Source: Allotamlana fucoidanivorans (GTDB lineage: Bacteria > Bacteroidota > Bacteroidia > Flavobacteriales > Flavobacteriaceae). From it: a DNA stretch of 64,000 nucleotides. The translations under genes were made by a program, and so were the position numbers. The stretch spans positions 558,001 through 622,000 of the forward strand of contig NZ_CP074074.1 of NCBI RefSeq assembly GCF_045788535.1, read 5' to 3'. Positions 9,225 through 18,868 of this stretch are shown one piece after another. Position 1 is the stretch's first letter, and the number at the start of each line of letters is the position of its first letter. The notes under the pieces are model-generated. The model was not told the DNA's origin, ran no database searches, and saw only the letters and a program-made list of their open reading frames with translations.

Positions 9225-11891
9225 ATGAAAAAAGTTTTAAAAATTATAAGCATTAGTTTACTCTCTATTTTTGCTCTTTTAATAATCATCCCGTTTGCTT
9301 TTCAAGGTCAAATTAAAGACATGGTAAAACGATTTATCAATGACAATGTAAATGCTGAGGTTGCGTTTAGTGATGTTAACCTAAGTTTTATTCAAAGTTT
9401 TCCACAAGCCCATATTGATGTTAGTGATTTAGTAATAACCAACTATGCCCCTTTTAAAGATGAAACGTTTGCTTCGGTAAAAAACATAGCGTTTACCATG
9501 TCTCTAAAAGAACTTTTTAAAACTACAGAAGAAGCCCCAATCATAATAAACACCATCACCATAGATGAAGCATTGCTTACTTTAAAAACCGACAAGTTTG
9601 GTAACAACAATTATGACATTACTAAAGAAGCCCCAGACACATCAACAGGGTCACAACCCAGCAACTTTGCGTTCAGTATAGAAGATTATAGCATCAATAA
9701 TAGTGCTTTAACTTACATGGACCTGCTTTCAAAAACCACTATTCACCTCACCGAACTCAATCATAGTGGTCATGGTACTTTTTCGGCAGGCTTATCTGAA
9801 TTAAACACTAATAGCGAAGCTTATATTAGCTTTTCTTTAGATAGCACAAACTATTTAAATAATAATCTGTTAAAATTAGATGCGTTAATAGATTTAGATT
9901 TAGCCCTTGGCAAATACACTTTTAAGGAAAATAAAGGGTTTATAAATAATCTACCGCTTCACTTTAACGGTTATGTACAGCAGTTTGAAAACGGACAAGA
10001 TATTGATATTACATTTGAAAATCCGGAATCTGATTTTAAAGCATTTCTGGCCGTGATTCCAAAAAACTATTCTAAAAATGTTGAAACGGTTGAAACCACA
10101 GGCAACTTTAAGGTAAAAGGTATCATAAAAGGATTAAATTCTGAAGAAACGATTCCGAATCTAGATATACAAATTACTTCAAATAATGCCTCTTTCAAAT
10201 ACCCAGATTTACCTAAAAAAGTTAGCAACATCACTATAAACACCTCGATAAAGAACACTACAGGCAAGGCTGACGACACCTATGTTGCTATTGAAACCCT
10301 AAATTTTAAAATAGATGAAGATGTTTTTAAATCGTCTGCTACCATAAAAAATCTCACCAAAAATATGCTGATTTCGGGCAACTTAGATGGCGTACTTAAT
10401 TTGGCTCATATCACCAAAGTTTATCCAGTAGATTTAGAAAACGAACTCAGCGGAATTTTAAAAGGGAAAATAAAGACAAACTTTGACATGAACGCTATTG
10501 AAACCAACGCCTATGAGCGCATAAAAAGTAGCGGTTCTGCAAGTATTTCAAATTTTGTTTATGCTTCAAAAGATATAGTCAATCCCATTGAAATTTCTCA
10601 AGCTAATGTAACTTTTAATCCTGGCACAGTGACTCTGAATTCCTTTAAAGCTAAAACAGGACAGAGTGATATTAGCGCCACTGGAACCATCAATAATTTG
10701 CTTGGGTTTTTATTAAGCAACAATACCTTAAAAGGTAATTTTAAAGTCACCTCAAACCTGTTTAAGGTTAGTGATTTTATGACTGAAGACACTTCAAATC
10801 CAGAAAGTAACAAAACAACCTCTAGCAACGAATCACTGAAAATCCCCGCTTTTTTAGATTGTACTATTTCGGCGGATGCGAGAACTGTTATTTATGACAA
10901 TTTAACTTTAAAGGATGTTACGGGCCAATTGATTATTGCAGACCAGCAAGCTACTTTAAATAATATGCAATCACGTCTATTTGATGGCGCACTAGCTATA
11001 TCTGGAAATGTCTCAACTAAAAACGACACACCTTCGTTTAGTCTTAACTTAAATGCTACAGATTTTGATATATCCAAATCATTCAATGATTTAGAGTTAT
11101 TAAAAAACTTAGCCCCAATTGCCAAAATTTTAGATGGAAAATTAAACACAAACATTGTGCTTTCAGGTAACCTCGATCAGGAATTTACTCCAGATTTAAC
11201 GAGTATTTCTGGTGATGCTTTGGCTGAATTACTGGCTACGCGAATAAATAAAACATCTGACGGTTTGCTGAGTAAACTTGACAACTCTTTTGAATTTATT
11301 GACTTTCAAGCGCTCGATTTAAAAGATTTAAAAACCAAATTGTCTTTTGCAAATGGTAAAGTAAGCGTTAAACCTTTTGATTTTAATTATAAGGATATTG
11401 ACATCACTGTTTCTGGGTCGCATGGGTTTGATAAAACTGTTGATTATACAGCGGTTTTAAACGTTCCTGCAACATATTTAGGTAGTGATATCAATCGACT
11501 TATTGGAAAAATTGACGACCAAGAAGTCAATAAAATTAGCATTCCTGTAACGGCAAACATATCAGGAACCTATGCAAACCCTTCGATAAAAACAGATTTA
11601 TCAAGTGGTGTGAAAAAGCTAACCAATCAACTCCTTGAAATTCAAAAGCAAAAACTATTGAATCAAGGCAAAGACAAAGTTAATGACCTGATTGGAGATG
11701 TTATTAGTAGCAATAAAACCAAGGCGGATTCTACAAAAAAGGAACAAAATGATGCTGTTGAAAAAGTACTTACAGACATTATAGGAAATGATAAAAAGAC
11801 AGATTCAAGCGCATCAAAAAGTACCACAGATGCTGTAAAAAATGTGCTAGGCGGATTGCTTGGTAAAAAGAAAAAAGATACCTTGAACTAG
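9225..11891 (+). CDS. AsmA-like envelope protein
   Basis: The 888-residue protein has one N-terminal membrane helix (residues 5-27, IISISLLSIFALLIIIPF) and a long periplasmic part built of repeated amphipathic beta strands. This is the pattern of AsmA/TamB-type bridge-like proteins, which are thought to move lipids between membranes or to assist outer-membrane assembly. The region DVNLSFIQSFPQAHIDVSDL near 50 is the typical AsmA opening. The last 100 residues are Lys/Ser/Asp-rich and probably disordered, ending GGLLGKKKKDTLN. It stands alone, with a hairpin 22 bases after its stop. Confidence 0.82.
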   Translation: MKKVLKIISISLLSIFALLIIIPFAFQGQIKDMVKRFINDNVNAEVAFSDVNLSFIQSFPQAHIDVSDLVITNYAPFKDETFASVKNIAFTMSLKELFKTTEEAPIIINTITIDEALLTLKTDKFGNNNYDITKEAPDTSTGSQPSNFAFSIEDYSINNSALTYMDLLSKTTIHLTELNHSGHGTFSAGLSELNTNSEAYISFSLDSTNYLNNNLLKLDALIDLDLALGKYTFKENKGFINNLPLHFNGYVQQFENGQDIDITFENPESDFKAFLAVIPKNYSKNVETVETTGNFKVKGIIKGLNSEETIPNLDIQITSNNASFKYPDLPKKVSNITINTSIKNTTGKADDTYVAIETLNFKIDEDVFKSSATIKNLTKNMLISGNLDGVLNLAHITKVYPVDLENELSGILKGKIKTNFDMNAIETNAYERIKSSGSASISNFVYASKDIVNPIEISQANVTFNPGTVTLNSFKAKTGQSDISATGTINNLLGFLLSNNTLKGNFKVTSNLFKVSDFMTEDTSNPESNKTTSSNESLKIPAFLDCTISADARTVIYDNLTLKDVTGQLIIADQQATLNNMQSRLFDGALAISGNVSTKNDTPSFSLNLNATDFDISKSFNDLELLKNLAPIAKILDGKLNTNIVLSGNLDQEFTPDLTSISGDALAELLATRINKTSDGLLSKLDNSFEFIDFQALDLKDLKTKLSFANGKVSVKPFDFNYKDIDITVSGSHGFDKTVDYTAVLNVPATYLGSDINRLIGKIDDQEVNKISIPVTANISGTYANPSIKTDLSSGVKKLTNQLLEIQKQKLLNQGKDKVNDLIGDVISSNKTKADSTKKEQNDAVEKVLTDIIGNDKKTDSSASKSTTDAVKNVLGGLLGKKKKDTLN

Positions 11892-11912
11892 TTGAATCCT
11901 TTTGAAACATAA

Positions 11913-11937
11913 AAAACCTACGCATTTGTTAGGTTTT
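11913..11937 (+). terminator. Hairpin after the AsmA-like gene
   Basis: An 8-bp perfect stem, AAAACCTA with TAGGTTTT, has a 9-base loop and a short T tract inside the 3' arm. It is a probable intrinsic terminator, weaker than the others in this window. A second small hairpin (CTCTC with GAGAG at 11964-11977) lies in the likely rpsU leader. Confidence 0.6.
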
Positions 11938-12011
11938 CTAAATAAAAAACAAGAATTTTGCACCTCTCTACTGAGAGAAGCATCTGAAAATTAAAAAATT
12001 AAGTACTGTAT

Positions 12012-12206
12012 ATGTTAAAAATAATTGTAAAAGACGGCGAAAATATAGAACGCGCTTTAAAACGCTACAAAAGAAAACACAGAAATGTAAAAGTAATGCA
12101 AAACCTGAGAGATGGTCAATTTTTCACTAAACCTTCTGTAAAAAGACGTCGAGAAATTCAAAAAGCAGCATATATTCAAGGCTTAAGAGATCAAGAAGAA
12201 ATATAA
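12012..12206 (+). CDS. rpsU: 30S ribosomal protein bS21
   Basis: The 64-residue basic protein of the small ribosomal subunit matches the S21 pattern: LKIIVKDGENIERALKRYKRK at the start, then TKPSVKRRREIQKAAYIQ. In Bacteroidota bS21 sits near the 16S 3' end, where the anti-Shine-Dalgarno is sequestered; that fits the weak ribosome binding sites seen throughout this window. It is monocistronic, with a strong terminator 26 bases downstream. Confidence 0.96.
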   Translation: MLKIIVKDGENIERALKRYKRKHRNVKVMQNLRDGQFFTKPSVKRRREIQKAAYIQGLRDQEEI

Positions 12207-12232
12207 ATCTTATTCTCATTAAAAATACACTA

Positions 12233-12264
12233 CCCCATTTAAACACTTTAAATGGGGTTTTAAT
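12233..12264 (+). terminator. Rho-independent terminator of rpsU
   Basis: A perfect 11-bp stem, CCCCATTTAAA with TTTAAATGGGG, has a CAC loop and is followed by TTTTAATTTT. It is the clearest terminator in the first 20 kb. Confidence 0.93.
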
Positions 12265-12275
12265 TTTCTAACTAG

Positions 12276-13070
12276 TTAACTAACCGTAATGTCCACCACC
12301 AAACCTTCATTGGCACGAATATTAAATACGGTGTTATCTTCAAAAATGAGATATTGCCCTTTTACACCAACCAACTTCCCAGAATAGCGTTGTGATTTTA
12401 TAATATTTAAACTTTTGGGCTTTTCTGGATACTGTTCCACAGGAAAATCTAAGTTCGTTTCTTTATTACTTTCAATGTAATAAGCCTTAGTTTCCTCTGG
12501 AATGTATGCAGCTAAACGCTCTCGCCATTCTACCAAATTTTCATCTTCAATATCATTTTTTAGCATTTTACGCCAATTTGTTTTATCAGATACATAATCT
12601 TTCAACGCCACTTCCGTAATTCCTGCTAAGTATCTGTTAGGCACCTCAACTATTTCAATAGCCTCATGAGCGCCTTGATCAATCCAACGTGTAGGTACTT
12701 GGCTCTTTCTAGTAACGCCAACCTTAACATTACTTGAATTGGCCAAATACACAATATGTGGCTGCAACTGCATGGCCTTTTCATACTCTAAATCACGATC
12801 TTCCTTTCCCAAATGGGCCGTACTTAATTCTGGTCGCATAATCCAATCGGCAGCCTGAGGCACTTCATAAAAACATTGTTTATCAAAACCTTGACGATAA
12901 ATAGGTTTGTCCTGTCCACAATTTAAACACTGATACTTAACAAACTGAATATCAATCGTTCTATTCAGCAATTGATTTATATTTAAAAAATCATTTTCAA
13001 AAACCAAATAGTATTGAATCGGACTTAAAAACTCGGTTCTCATTTTTGTTAAAACACCTTGGTAGGTCAT
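12276..13070 (-). CDS. DUF2797 family protein with CxxC zinc-like motif
   Basis: The 264-residue soluble protein is of the DUF2797 family, whose role is unknown. Two parts are visible. An N-terminal segment has CLNCGQDKPIYRQGFDKQC near residues 48-66, which could bind zinc. A central segment, HIVYLANSSNVKVGVTRKSQVPTRW near 105-129, resembles the beginning of GIY-YIG-like folds (VYLA...VKVGVT...R). No nuclease activity should be assumed. It is convergent with rpsU and divergent from the GH3-family gene, with only 41 bases between the two starts. Confidence 0.85.
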   Translation of the reverse strand: MTYQGVLTKMRTEFLSPIQYYLVFENDFLNINQLLNRTIDIQFVKYQCLNCGQDKPIYRQGFDKQCFYEVPQAADWIMRPELSTAHLGKEDRDLEYEKAMQLQPHIVYLANSSNVKVGVTRKSQVPTRWIDQGAHEAIEIVEVPNRYLAGITEVALKDYVSDKTNWRKMLKNDIEDENLVEWRERLAAYIPEETKAYYIESNKETNLDFPVEQYPEKPKSLNIIKSQRYSGKLVGVKGQYLIFEDNTVFNIRANEGLVVDITVS

Positions 13071-13111
13071 AAAAAAAAATATTATTTTTAAATCTTAAAG
13101 ATAAAATAAAT

Positions 13112-14626
13112 ATGCCAATACCTATAGTTAATTCCATTGCTTCTTGGTTTTTAAAAAAACGATTTCATCAAATAGAATTGTTTCTTAAATACCCTAACGA
13201 AGTTCAAAATGAATTACTATTAAGCTTAATAGATTATGCAAAACATACCGAGTTTGGCAAAACATACGACTTTGCTTCTATAAAGGATTATAAAACCTTT
13301 GCAGAGCGCGTACCTATTAAAAATTATGATGGCTGGCAAGATTTAATTGAACGCTCAAGGCATGGTGAAAATAACATCTTTTGGCCAAGCCCTATAAAAT
13401 GGTTTGCAAAATCGAGTGGTACTACCAGAGCGAAAAGTAAATTTATTCCCGTAAGTTCAGAATCCTTAGAAGATTGCCATTATGCGGCTAGCAAGGACTT
13501 GCTCTGCATGTATCTTAACAATAATGAGGATGCTCAGCTATTTACAGGCAAAAGTCTAAGGTTGGGGGGCAGCAAAGAACTCTACAAAGAAAACGGCACT
13601 GTATTTGGTGACTTATCGGCCATATTGATTGACAACATGCCTTTTTGGGCCGAGTTTAGCAGTACACCGAGCAACAAAGTATCTTTAATGAGTGATTGGG
13701 AACACAAAATGCAGGCTATTGTTGATGAAACCATACACGAAAATGTAACCAGTCTTGCTGGTGTACCTTCTTGGATGCTTGTTTTATTGAATAATGTGTT
13801 AGAAACAACAGGAAAAAGAAGTATTCATGACATTTGGCCAAATCTAGAAGTGTATTTTCACGGTGGTGTTAGCTTTGTACCTTATAAAGATCAATACAAA
13901 AAAATACTTCCCAATAGGGATTTCAAATATTACGAGATTTACAATGCTTCGGAAGGCTTTTTTGCTATTCAAGATAGGAATAATTCCAGTGAATTGTTAC
14001 TGATGTTAGACTATGGTATCTTTTATGAATTTATACCAATGACTATTTACGGCACCGAAGAAGAAAAAGCCATTCCGCTTAGCGATGTGACCTTGCATCA
14101 AAATTATGCTGTCATAATAACCACAAATGCTGGGCTTTGGCGTTATAAAATTGGAGACACTATAAGATTTACTTCATTAAATCCGTATAGGATAAAAGTT
14201 TCTGGAAGAACAAAACATCATATCAATGTATTTGGCGAAGAACTCATTATTGAAAACGCAGAAGAAGCTTTAAAAAATGTTTGTAATGCCACAGACTCTG
14301 AAATTGTAGACTTTACGGGGGCACCTATTTTCATGCTAGGTAAAGAAAAGGGCGCTCATGAATGGTTGATTGAATTTAAAACGGTGCCAAAAGACATGAG
14401 CCAATTCAATGAATTATTTGATGATGCATTAAAATCGTTAAATTCAGACTATGAAGCCAAACGTTTTAATAACATTACGTTAAACAAACCTAAAATACAT
14501 GTGGCTCGCAAGAACTTGTTTTATGATTGGCTGAAACAAAATAATAAACTAGGCGGGCAACATAAAATACCAAGACTATCCAACACCAGAGAATACATGG
14601 ATGAACTCTTGGTTTTAAACGCATAA
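13112..14626 (+). CDS. Bacterial GH3-family (auxin-responsive GH3-like) acyl-adenylating enzyme
   Basis: This belongs to the GH3 group of the acyl-adenylate superfamily, named after plant auxin-amino acid synthetases and unrelated to glycoside hydrolase family 3. The ATP-binding motif 1 is WFAKSSGTTRAKSKFIPVS (about residues 95-112). Later motifs are VYFHGGVSFVPY, YNASEGFFAIQ and LWRYKIGDTIRFTS (about 345-357). The length of 504 residues is normal. In plants the family joins carboxylates to amino acids; the bacterial substrate is unknown. The gene stands alone and is followed by a bidirectional terminator shared with clpX. Confidence 0.88.
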   Translation: MPIPIVNSIASWFLKKRFHQIELFLKYPNEVQNELLLSLIDYAKHTEFGKTYDFASIKDYKTFAERVPIKNYDGWQDLIERSRHGENNIFWPSPIKWFAKSSGTTRAKSKFIPVSSESLEDCHYAASKDLLCMYLNNNEDAQLFTGKSLRLGGSKELYKENGTVFGDLSAILIDNMPFWAEFSSTPSNKVSLMSDWEHKMQAIVDETIHENVTSLAGVPSWMLVLLNNVLETTGKRSIHDIWPNLEVYFHGGVSFVPYKDQYKKILPNRDFKYYEIYNASEGFFAIQDRNNSSELLLMLDYGIFYEFIPMTIYGTEEEKAIPLSDVTLHQNYAVIITTNAGLWRYKIGDTIRFTSLNPYRIKVSGRTKHHINVFGEELIIENAEEALKNVCNATDSEIVDFTGAPIFMLGKEKGAHEWLIEFKTVPKDMSQFNELFDDALKSLNSDYEAKRFNNITLNKPKIHVARKNLFYDWLKQNNKLGGQHKIPRLSNTREYMDELLVLNA

Positions 14627-14842
14627 GCTTTACTGTTTTGACGCGACAAACTCATGTTTGATTTTCACACTCGATAATCTGCATCTAAAAAAAGTGCTTT
14701 AACGAGTTTTTCGTCTAATCATCTAAAAGCAACAAAAGTCATTTTGCCTTTAAATGTTTTACCTATACTTTTATCCTGTCTTAAAAAAGGCATACAATTA
14801 CGAAACACAAATATCCATTATTAATTAATTTCCATTATACAC

Positions 14843-14870
14843 AAAAAGCTGCATAATCATGCAGCTTTTT
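14843..14870. terminator. Bidirectional terminator between the GH3-family gene and clpX
   Basis: A perfect 11-bp stem, AAAAAGCTGCA with TGCAGCTTTTT, has a TAATCA loop and T tracts on both strands. It lies between two convergent genes. The 216 bases before it (14627-14842) show no other feature. Confidence 0.9.
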
Positions 14871-14896
14871 TATTTTAAACTCCAATAGTTTTCTCT

Positions 14897-16129
14897 CTAT
14901 GAAACCGCTTTTAATTTCTTGATAGCCGTTTTGTTCAATTTATTTTCAGCGTAAGCCTTAGTAACATTTAATGTGTTTTCATCACTACTTGGCAATTCAA
15001 ACATAGCATCGGTTAAAATTTCCTCACAAAGGGATCTAAGACCACGAGCCCCTAACTTGTATTCAATAGCCTTATTAACAATAAAATCTAATGCTCCATC
15101 AGTTACCGAAAATTCAATTTTATCCATCGCAAACAGTTTCTTGTACTGTTTAATAATAGCATTCTTTGGTTCGGTTAAAATAGCTCTCAAAGTATTAGCA
15201 TCTAGAGGATCCATATACGTTAATACGGGTAATCGACCAATAATTTCAGGTATTAACCCAAAATCTTTTAAATCTTTAGGAATAATATATTGTAGCAAGT
15301 GATTTTGATCAACAACATCATCAGACATTGAAGCACTATAGCCCACGGCCTGCATATTTAAACGTTTAGAAATGACACGTTCAATACCATCAAAAGCACC
15401 ACCAGCAATAAATAAAATATTCTCTGTATTAACTTCAATAAATTTTTGATCTGGATGCTTTCTTCCTCCTTTTGGCGGAACGTTAACAATTGTACCTTCC
15501 AATAATTTCAATAAGGCTTGCTGTACACCTTCACCCGAAACATCTCTCGTAATAGAAGGGTTATCACTTTTACGTGCTATTTTATCAATTTCGTCAATAA
15601 AAACAATCCCTTTTTGTGCTTTCTCAAGGTTATAATCGGCTGCTTGAAGTAACCGCGTTAAAATACTTTCAACGTCTTCACCAACATACCCGGCTTCAGT
15701 TAAAACGGTGGCATCAACAATAGCCAAAGGCACATTGAGCATCTTTGCAATGGTCTTTGCCATTAATGTTTTACCAGTACCTGTTTGCCCAACCATGATG
15801 ATGTTACTTTTTTGAATTTCAATCTCATCACTTGTTGGTGCTTGTAGTAACCTTTTGTAATGATTATACACGGCCACAGACATTACTTTTTTTGTAACAT
15901 CCTGCCCTATGATATATTCATCAAGAAAAGCCTTTATTTGTTGTGGTTTACGAAGTTTTAATTCTGCTGATAAATCCCCATTATCATTTTGCTTAGATTC
16001 CTCTAAAACAATACCATGCGCCTGCTCAATACATCGATCACAAATATGCGCATCTAAGCCTGCTATTAACAGATTTGTTTCTGGCTTCTTTCTACCACAA
16101 AACGAACATTCTAATTCTTCTTTTGCCAT
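14897..16129 (-). CDS. clpX: ATP-dependent Clp protease ATP-binding subunit ClpX
   Basis: ClpX is the AAA+ unfoldase that feeds substrates to ClpP. The N-terminal C4 zinc domain is CSFCGRKKPE...CDRCIEQ (Cys9, Cys12, Cys31, Cys34). Walker A is MVGQTGTGKT near 112-121, Walker B is GIVFIDEIDKIA near 174-185, and the IGF-type ClpP contact loop is in the expected region. The C-terminal sensor 2 is KLGARGLRSL. The length of 410 residues is normal. It lies 74 bases downstream of clpP in the same direction, the usual clpP-clpX operon, with tig upstream. Confidence 0.97.
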   Translation of the reverse strand: MAKEELECSFCGRKKPETNLLIAGLDAHICDRCIEQAHGIVLEESKQNDNGDLSAELKLRKPQQIKAFLDEYIIGQDVTKKVMSVAVYNHYKRLLQAPTSDEIEIQKSNIIMVGQTGTGKTLMAKTIAKMLNVPLAIVDATVLTEAGYVGEDVESILTRLLQAADYNLEKAQKGIVFIDEIDKIARKSDNPSITRDVSGEGVQQALLKLLEGTIVNVPPKGGRKHPDQKFIEVNTENILFIAGGAFDGIERVISKRLNMQAVGYSASMSDDVVDQNHLLQYIIPKDLKDFGLIPEIIGRLPVLTYMDPLDANTLRAILTEPKNAIIKQYKKLFAMDKIEFSVTDGALDFIVNKAIEYKLGARGLRSLCEEILTDAMFELPSSDENTLNVTKAYAENKLNKTAIKKLKAVS

Positions 16130-16203
16130 TAATCTAATTCTATTTCAAGAAGTTTTTTTGCAACTTCCTCAGTCATAATTCTTTAAAATTACAATTTTTT
16201 TAT

Positions 16204-16878
16204 TTAATTACGGGCTAATATCTCATCAATCATACCGTACTCTTTCGCCTTATCTGCCTTCATCCAGTAATCTCTATCACTATCAGCATATACTTTGTCG
16301 TAATCCTGCCCAGAGTGCTTACTTATAATTTTATAGAGTTCTTCCTTTAAGGTTAAAATTTCACGAGCTGTGATTTCAATATCACTTGCTTGCCCCTGTG
16401 CGCCACCCAAAGGTTGATGAATCATAACACGAGAATGAGTTAATCCACTACGTTTTCCTTTTGCTCCAGCACAAAGCAATACAGCTCCCATAGAGGCCGC
16501 CATTCCTGTACAGATTGTTGCTACATCTGGCTTTATAAATTGCATGGTGTCATAAATACCTAAACCAGCATATACACTTCCTCCTGGAGAGTTTATATAA
16601 ATTTGAATATCTTTATTAGCATCGGTACTCTCTAGAAAAAGCAATTGCGCTTGTACAATATTAGCGACTTGATCATTGATTCCTGTTCCCAAAAAGATAA
16701 TTCTATCCATCATTAGGCGAGAAAACACATCAAATACTGCAATATTCATTTGACGTTCTTCAATAATATTTGGCGTTAGGTTGGTAGGATACATACTACT
16801 GATGATTTTATTGTAATATGTACTACTTATACCTTGATCTTTTATCGCAAATTTTTCAAACTCTTTAGCGTAATCCAT
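16204..16878 (-). CDS. clpP: ATP-dependent Clp protease proteolytic subunit ClpP
   Basis: This is the serine protease that forms the double-heptamer chamber. The active-site serine lies in TGMAASMGAVLL (near residue 129) and the histidine in VMIHQPLGGAQGQA (near 154); the aspartate follows in YADSDRDYWM. The first 30 residues, MDYAKEFEKFAIKDQGISST onward, are a propeptide-like extension removed on maturation in many family members. It has the same strand and order as tig-clpP-clpX in many bacteria, and is separated from tig by a terminator, so clpPX probably also has a promoter of its own in 16879-16962. Confidence 0.97.
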   Translation of the reverse strand: MDYAKEFEKFAIKDQGISSTYYNKIISSMYPTNLTPNIIEERQMNIAVFDVFSRLMMDRIIFLGTGINDQVANIVQAQLLFLESTDANKDIQIYINSPGGSVYAGLGIYDTMQFIKPDVATICTGMAASMGAVLLCAGAKGKRSGLTHSRVMIHQPLGGAQGQASDIEITAREILTLKEELYKIISKHSGQDYDKVYADSDRDYWMKADKAKEYGMIDEILARN

Positions 16879-16962
16879 AATTTTTTAACGTTATTTATTA
16901 AATAATGTACTGGTTTACAAAACTTAACCCTTAAACCATACTATTTACAGGTCTTGTTTTGA

Positions 16963-16998
16963 ATAAAAAAGCGCCTAAATCAAAGGATTTAAGCGCTT
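16963..16998 (-). terminator. Rho-independent terminator of tig
   Basis: On the minus strand a 13-bp stem (AAGCGCTTAAATC with GATTTAGGCGCTT, one G-U) has a CTTT loop and runs into six T. It lies 25 bases after the tig stop and separates tig from clpP. Confidence 0.9.
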
Positions 16999-17022
16999 AA
17001 ATATAAGCATTTATTATTTTAC

Positions 17023-18351
17023 TTATTTATCACCATAAACTTCTTTCACAAAGTTTTCGTAACTTAATTCTTTAACCTTAAGATTAGCCTTTTCTTTATA
17101 TACTTCAAGTAATTTTTGGCTTACCAATTGCTCTGAAATTCTTCGTGCTTCATCTTGATTTGATAACACACGCGCTGCAATATCATCTAACTCCTTATCA
17201 GAAGGATTTGTTTGTCCGAATTGCGCCATTTGTACTTTGATCATCTCTCTGGCATGATTTTTTATATCATCCATAGTAACTTTTACTTCATTAGCTTCAA
17301 TTAATTTACCTTCAATTAATTGGTAGCGCAAGCTTTTTTCAGACTTTTCATATTCTTCTTTGGCTTGATCTGCATCCATCTCCTTTTCACCTGCCGTTTG
17401 CATCCATTTGGTTAAAAACTCAGCTGGCAAGTCAAACTTAGTATTCTCTACTAAGTACTCGGTAACATCATTTAATAACTTTTGATCTGATTGTTGCTTG
17501 AATTGTTTTTCAGCATCTTCCTTAATCTTCTCTTTTAATTCAGTAACAGATGTAACCTCTCCTTGAGGGAAAATTTTATTGAATAATTCTTGATCTAAAT
17601 CAGCTAATTCACGCTTGTTAATTTCGTTAATTGTAAAATTAACTTCAATATCAAGTCCGTGAACCTCATCATGACCTAATTTTAAAGCATGCATTAAATC
17701 GTGCTCATCTTCAAAAAGACCTTTTGTATTTAAGGTAATAACATCCCCTACTTTTGCACCTACAAATTGTTTTTCAGTAGCATCTCCTTTAAACTTATCT
17801 AAAGTAAGTGTTACTGTATTATCAATCTCTTTTTCTTCATTGGTGTAAGTTCCTGTAATTTCACTATCTGCTTCAACAACGTCTTGAGAAACCAATTTCC
17901 CGTATTGCTTTTGAATACGCTCAATTTGCTCATCAATCATCTTATCATCAGCAATGATATTATACTGTGTAATAGGCTCTTTGCTTTTCAACTCTACATC
18001 AAATTCTGGTGCTAAGCCTAATTCAAATTCAAATGTAAACCCTTCAGCATCCCAATTGATATCGTCTTGTGGTTTTGGTAAAGGCTGTCCTAAAACATCT
18101 AACTTTTCTTCGGTTAAATATTTATTTAACGCATCTTGCAATAATTTATTTACTTCATCAACCAATACTGCTTTACCATATTGTTTTTTCACCATCCCCA
18201 TTGGCACATGTCCTTTTCTAAAACCAGGGATATTTGCTGTTTTACGGTAATCAGATAAGATCTTTTCAACTTTATCGCTATAATCTTCCTTAACGATATC
18301 AACTTTTACTACAGCATTTAATGCATCAACGTTTTCTCTTGTAATATTCAT
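17023..18351 (-). CDS. tig: Trigger factor, ribosome-associated chaperone
   Basis: Trigger factor binds at the ribosome exit and shields nascent chains. The 442 residues show the N-terminal ribosome-binding domain with the signature region IPGFRKGHVPMGMVKKQYG (about 40-58; the classic FRK motif), a central region where the peptidyl-prolyl isomerase domain is short and divergent, and a long helical C-terminal arm domain. Bacteroidota trigger factors commonly have a degenerate FKBP part, so this is not a defect. It has an exact promoter upstream and a terminator of its own. Confidence 0.94.
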   Translation of the reverse strand: MNITRENVDALNAVVKVDIVKEDYSDKVEKILSDYRKTANIPGFRKGHVPMGMVKKQYGKAVLVDEVNKLLQDALNKYLTEEKLDVLGQPLPKPQDDINWDAEGFTFEFELGLAPEFDVELKSKEPITQYNIIADDKMIDEQIERIQKQYGKLVSQDVVEADSEITGTYTNEEKEIDNTVTLTLDKFKGDATEKQFVGAKVGDVITLNTKGLFEDEHDLMHALKLGHDEVHGLDIEVNFTINEINKRELADLDQELFNKIFPQGEVTSVTELKEKIKEDAEKQFKQQSDQKLLNDVTEYLVENTKFDLPAEFLTKWMQTAGEKEMDADQAKEEYEKSEKSLRYQLIEGKLIEANEVKVTMDDIKNHAREMIKVQMAQFGQTNPSDKELDDIAARVLSNQDEARRISEQLVSQKLLEVYKEKANLKVKELSYENFVKEVYGDK

Positions 18352-18428
18352 TTTAAACTATATAAAACCCGCTCAGGGCATTTAACAAAAGGGTTGGAAT
18401 GAAAACCCACCAAACCAAAATTGGGATG

Positions 18429-18458
18429 CAAAAGTAATACATTTTTACATCCCAACAA
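18429..18458 (-). promoter_or_regulatory. Promoter of tig (TTG-N19-TACTTTTG) with inverted repeat
   Basis: On the minus strand a TTG at 18458-18456 and TACTTTTG at 18436-18429 are spaced by exactly 19 bases, matching the Bacteroidota -33/-7 consensus. A perfect 8-bp inverted repeat, TTGGGATG (18421-18428) and CATCCCAA (18448-18455), brackets the -7 element and could be an operator. The ATG is 78 bases downstream. Confidence 0.78.
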
Positions 18459-18482
18459 AGTTTTTAATTGCTTGATTATAAG

Positions 18483-18836
18483 CTAATTTTTATCTTCTTT
18501 TAAAAGCGAATGAAGTATAGATTCTAAAACAGACAATAATATACTAAAAAGTATGGCAGTCCAGATACTACTTACCAAAAAGTTGTCAATTAAATTACTA
18601 GCTAACATTATTATAAGCGCATTGATAATAAGTAAAAACAGCCCCAAGGTTAAAATAGTAATAGGCAGGGTAAATATGACCAAAATTGGCTTTACAAATA
18701 AATTTAATACCCCCAAAATAACCGCTACTATAATGGCCGTAACAAATTTATCGCCTGTTAAAGTGACTCCTGGCAGAAAATAAGCCAAGATAAAAACAGC
18801 TAGAGCTGTGATGAGTAATTTGATTAAAATATTCAT
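18483..18836 (-). CDS. Phage-holin-like four-helix membrane protein (PF04020 type)
   Basis: The 117-residue integral membrane protein has four hydrophobic helices. Its opening LIKLLITALAVFILAYFLPG and the Gly/Val/Leu-rich pattern AVILGVLNLFVKPILVIFTLP match the 'phage holin family / YvlD' group. The name is historical; these are chromosomal proteins in many bacteria and no phage genes are nearby. It lies 32 bases downstream of the alpha/beta hydrolase gene on the same strand, so pdxJ, the hydrolase and this gene probably form one transcript. Confidence 0.82.
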   Translation of the reverse strand: MNILIKLLITALAVFILAYFLPGVTLTGDKFVTAIIVAVILGVLNLFVKPILVIFTLPITILTLGLFLLIINALIIMLASNLIDNFLVSSIWTAILFSILLSVLESILHSLLKEDKN

Positions 18837-18868
18837 ACATTAATTTTTCTTAAATGTACAAAATTATT

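Noticed and set aside
18483..18836. Possible prophage because of the 'phage holin' name
   Set aside because: No other phage gene, attachment site or integrase is nearby; the family is chromosomal in many bacteria.
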